DNA of 7,524 nucleotides from Rhodothermales bacterium (GTDB lineage: Bacteria > Bacteroidota > Rhodothermia > Rhodothermales > UBA10348). The position numbers and the translations under genes were made by a program. The stretch is from contig JABDJZ010000247.1 in NCBI GenBank assembly GCA_013003255.1, forward strand, positions 1 through 7,524, read 5' to 3'. Positions within the stretch are counted from its first letter, which is position 1, and each line of letters starts with the position of its first letter. Positions 7,252 to 7,524 of this stretch are shown one piece after another. The notes beneath the pieces are model-generated. The model ran no database searches. It saw only the letters and a program-made list of their open reading frames with translations, and was not told the origin of the DNA.

Positions 7252-7394
7252 GAACCCGGTTGTGTCACGACTCGGAAGGTACGTTGTAGCACGAAAGAGG
7301 TGGGACTCACCTGTCGTCCGGCCCGGAGCGGCGCAAATAGGTGAAAGGGACTCGAAGTACGTAACACATCGACGCAGCCCGGATACAGAAGCGC
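7252..7394. promoter_or_regulatory. Divergent intergenic region with candidate operator repeats
   Basis: These 143 nt separate the small-subunit gene (leftward) from the partial secreted-protein gene (rightward), so both promoters should lie here. An interrupted palindrome AGGTG-GGACT-CACCT sits at 7298-7312. The words AGGT and GGGACTC occur adjacent at 7298-7308 and, separated by GAAA, at 7339-7353, about four helical turns apart. A weak minus-strand -10-like TACAAC (7281-7286) has a poor -35 match upstream. None of these sites is proven. Confidence 0.35.
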
Positions 7395-7524
7395 ATGACC
7401 GCAAAAACCCTCCTGTTGGCCGCCCTCCTGGCGCCGGCCATGCTCATTCCAAGAGACTACACCGCCGCCCTAACCCAGGTCCTGAGCGACGTACTGACCG
7501 AGGACGGCCTCGTCCACTATGACC
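7395..7524 (+). CDS. Partial secreted protein, possibly DUF547 family (N-terminus only)
   Basis: The first 43 codons of a gene run off the right edge. The predicted start ATG at 7395 begins MTAKTLLLAALLAPAMLIPR, a signal-peptide-like sequence with one Lys, a Leu/Ala core and a small-residue region, so the product is probably exported. The following segment, YTAALTQVLSDVLTEDGLVHYD, resembles the opening of DUF547 proteins, where a helix is followed by a Gly-x-Val-x-Tyr motif. The family match rests on this short stretch and is tentative. A weak AGAAG lies 3 nt before the ATG. The gene is transcribed divergently from the dehydrogenase unit. The reading frame has no stop through 7524. Confidence 0.55.
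   Translation, partial: MTAKTLLLAALLAPAMLIPRDYTAALTQVLSDVLTEDGLVHYD

Noticed and set aside
7252..7404. Upstream extension of the small-subunit gene to ATG 7404
   Set aside because: The added 51 residues are not signal-like and would bury the twin-arginine motif and lipobox that start properly from ATG 7251. It would also overlap the divergent gene start.
7016..7522. Open frame on the plus strand crossing the divergent promoter
   Set aside because: Its start is antisense to the Tat small subunit and it overlaps, in another frame, the better-supported secreted-protein start at 7395.

Overview
The window is about 7.5 kb of dense, high-GC bacterial chromosome with no RNA genes, mobile elements or CRISPR. 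The organism looks like a Gram-negative-type bacterium that uses Shine-Dalgarno initiation: there is a clear GGAGGT ahead of the GMC oxidoreductase gene, a Tat-exported lipoprotein, and two TTG starts. A secreted long-form M28 peptidase next to a GMC/Gluconate_2-dh3 pair fits Gemmatimonadota or similar soil/marine phyla. That placement is an inference from gene style, not a proven assignment.

Left half, plus strand (4-4196): three tightly packed genes. They are a secreted M28-type zinc metallopeptidase, a CPA2-type monovalent cation:proton antiporter with C-terminal RCK/TrkA domains, and a short TauE/SafE-like membrane transporter. The gaps are 15 nt and then a 4-nt stop/start overlap, so they are probably one transcript whose promoter lies left of the window. 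The TauE/SafE-like protein appears to lack the first transmembrane helix and first signature of its family.

Right half, minus strand (7251 down to 4201): a second three-gene unit. It holds a Tat/lipobox small subunit (gluconate 2-dehydrogenase subunit 3 family), a GMC flavoprotein large subunit with a four-cysteine iron-sulfur-type motif, and a classical SDR oxidoreductase. The small and large subunits overlap by 10 nt. The likely picture is a periplasmic membrane-attached sugar/polyol/glycoside dehydrogenase whose flavin subunit has no export signal and rides out with its Tat-bearing partner. The SDR is a cytosolic companion. The true substrate and the electron acceptor are not visible; no cytochrome c gene is in the window.

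The two units converge with only 4 nt between stop codons (4197-4200) and no recognisable terminator. At the right edge a 143-nt divergent intergenic region, carrying a small palindrome and a spaced direct repeat, separates the dehydrogenase unit from the start of a secreted protein on the plus strand (7395 onward, cut by the window edge), possibly of the DUF547 family. I found no clear evidence of a wholly new system. The points most worth checking are the truncated TauE-like protein coupled to the antiporter and the cysteine cluster in the exported GMC complex.
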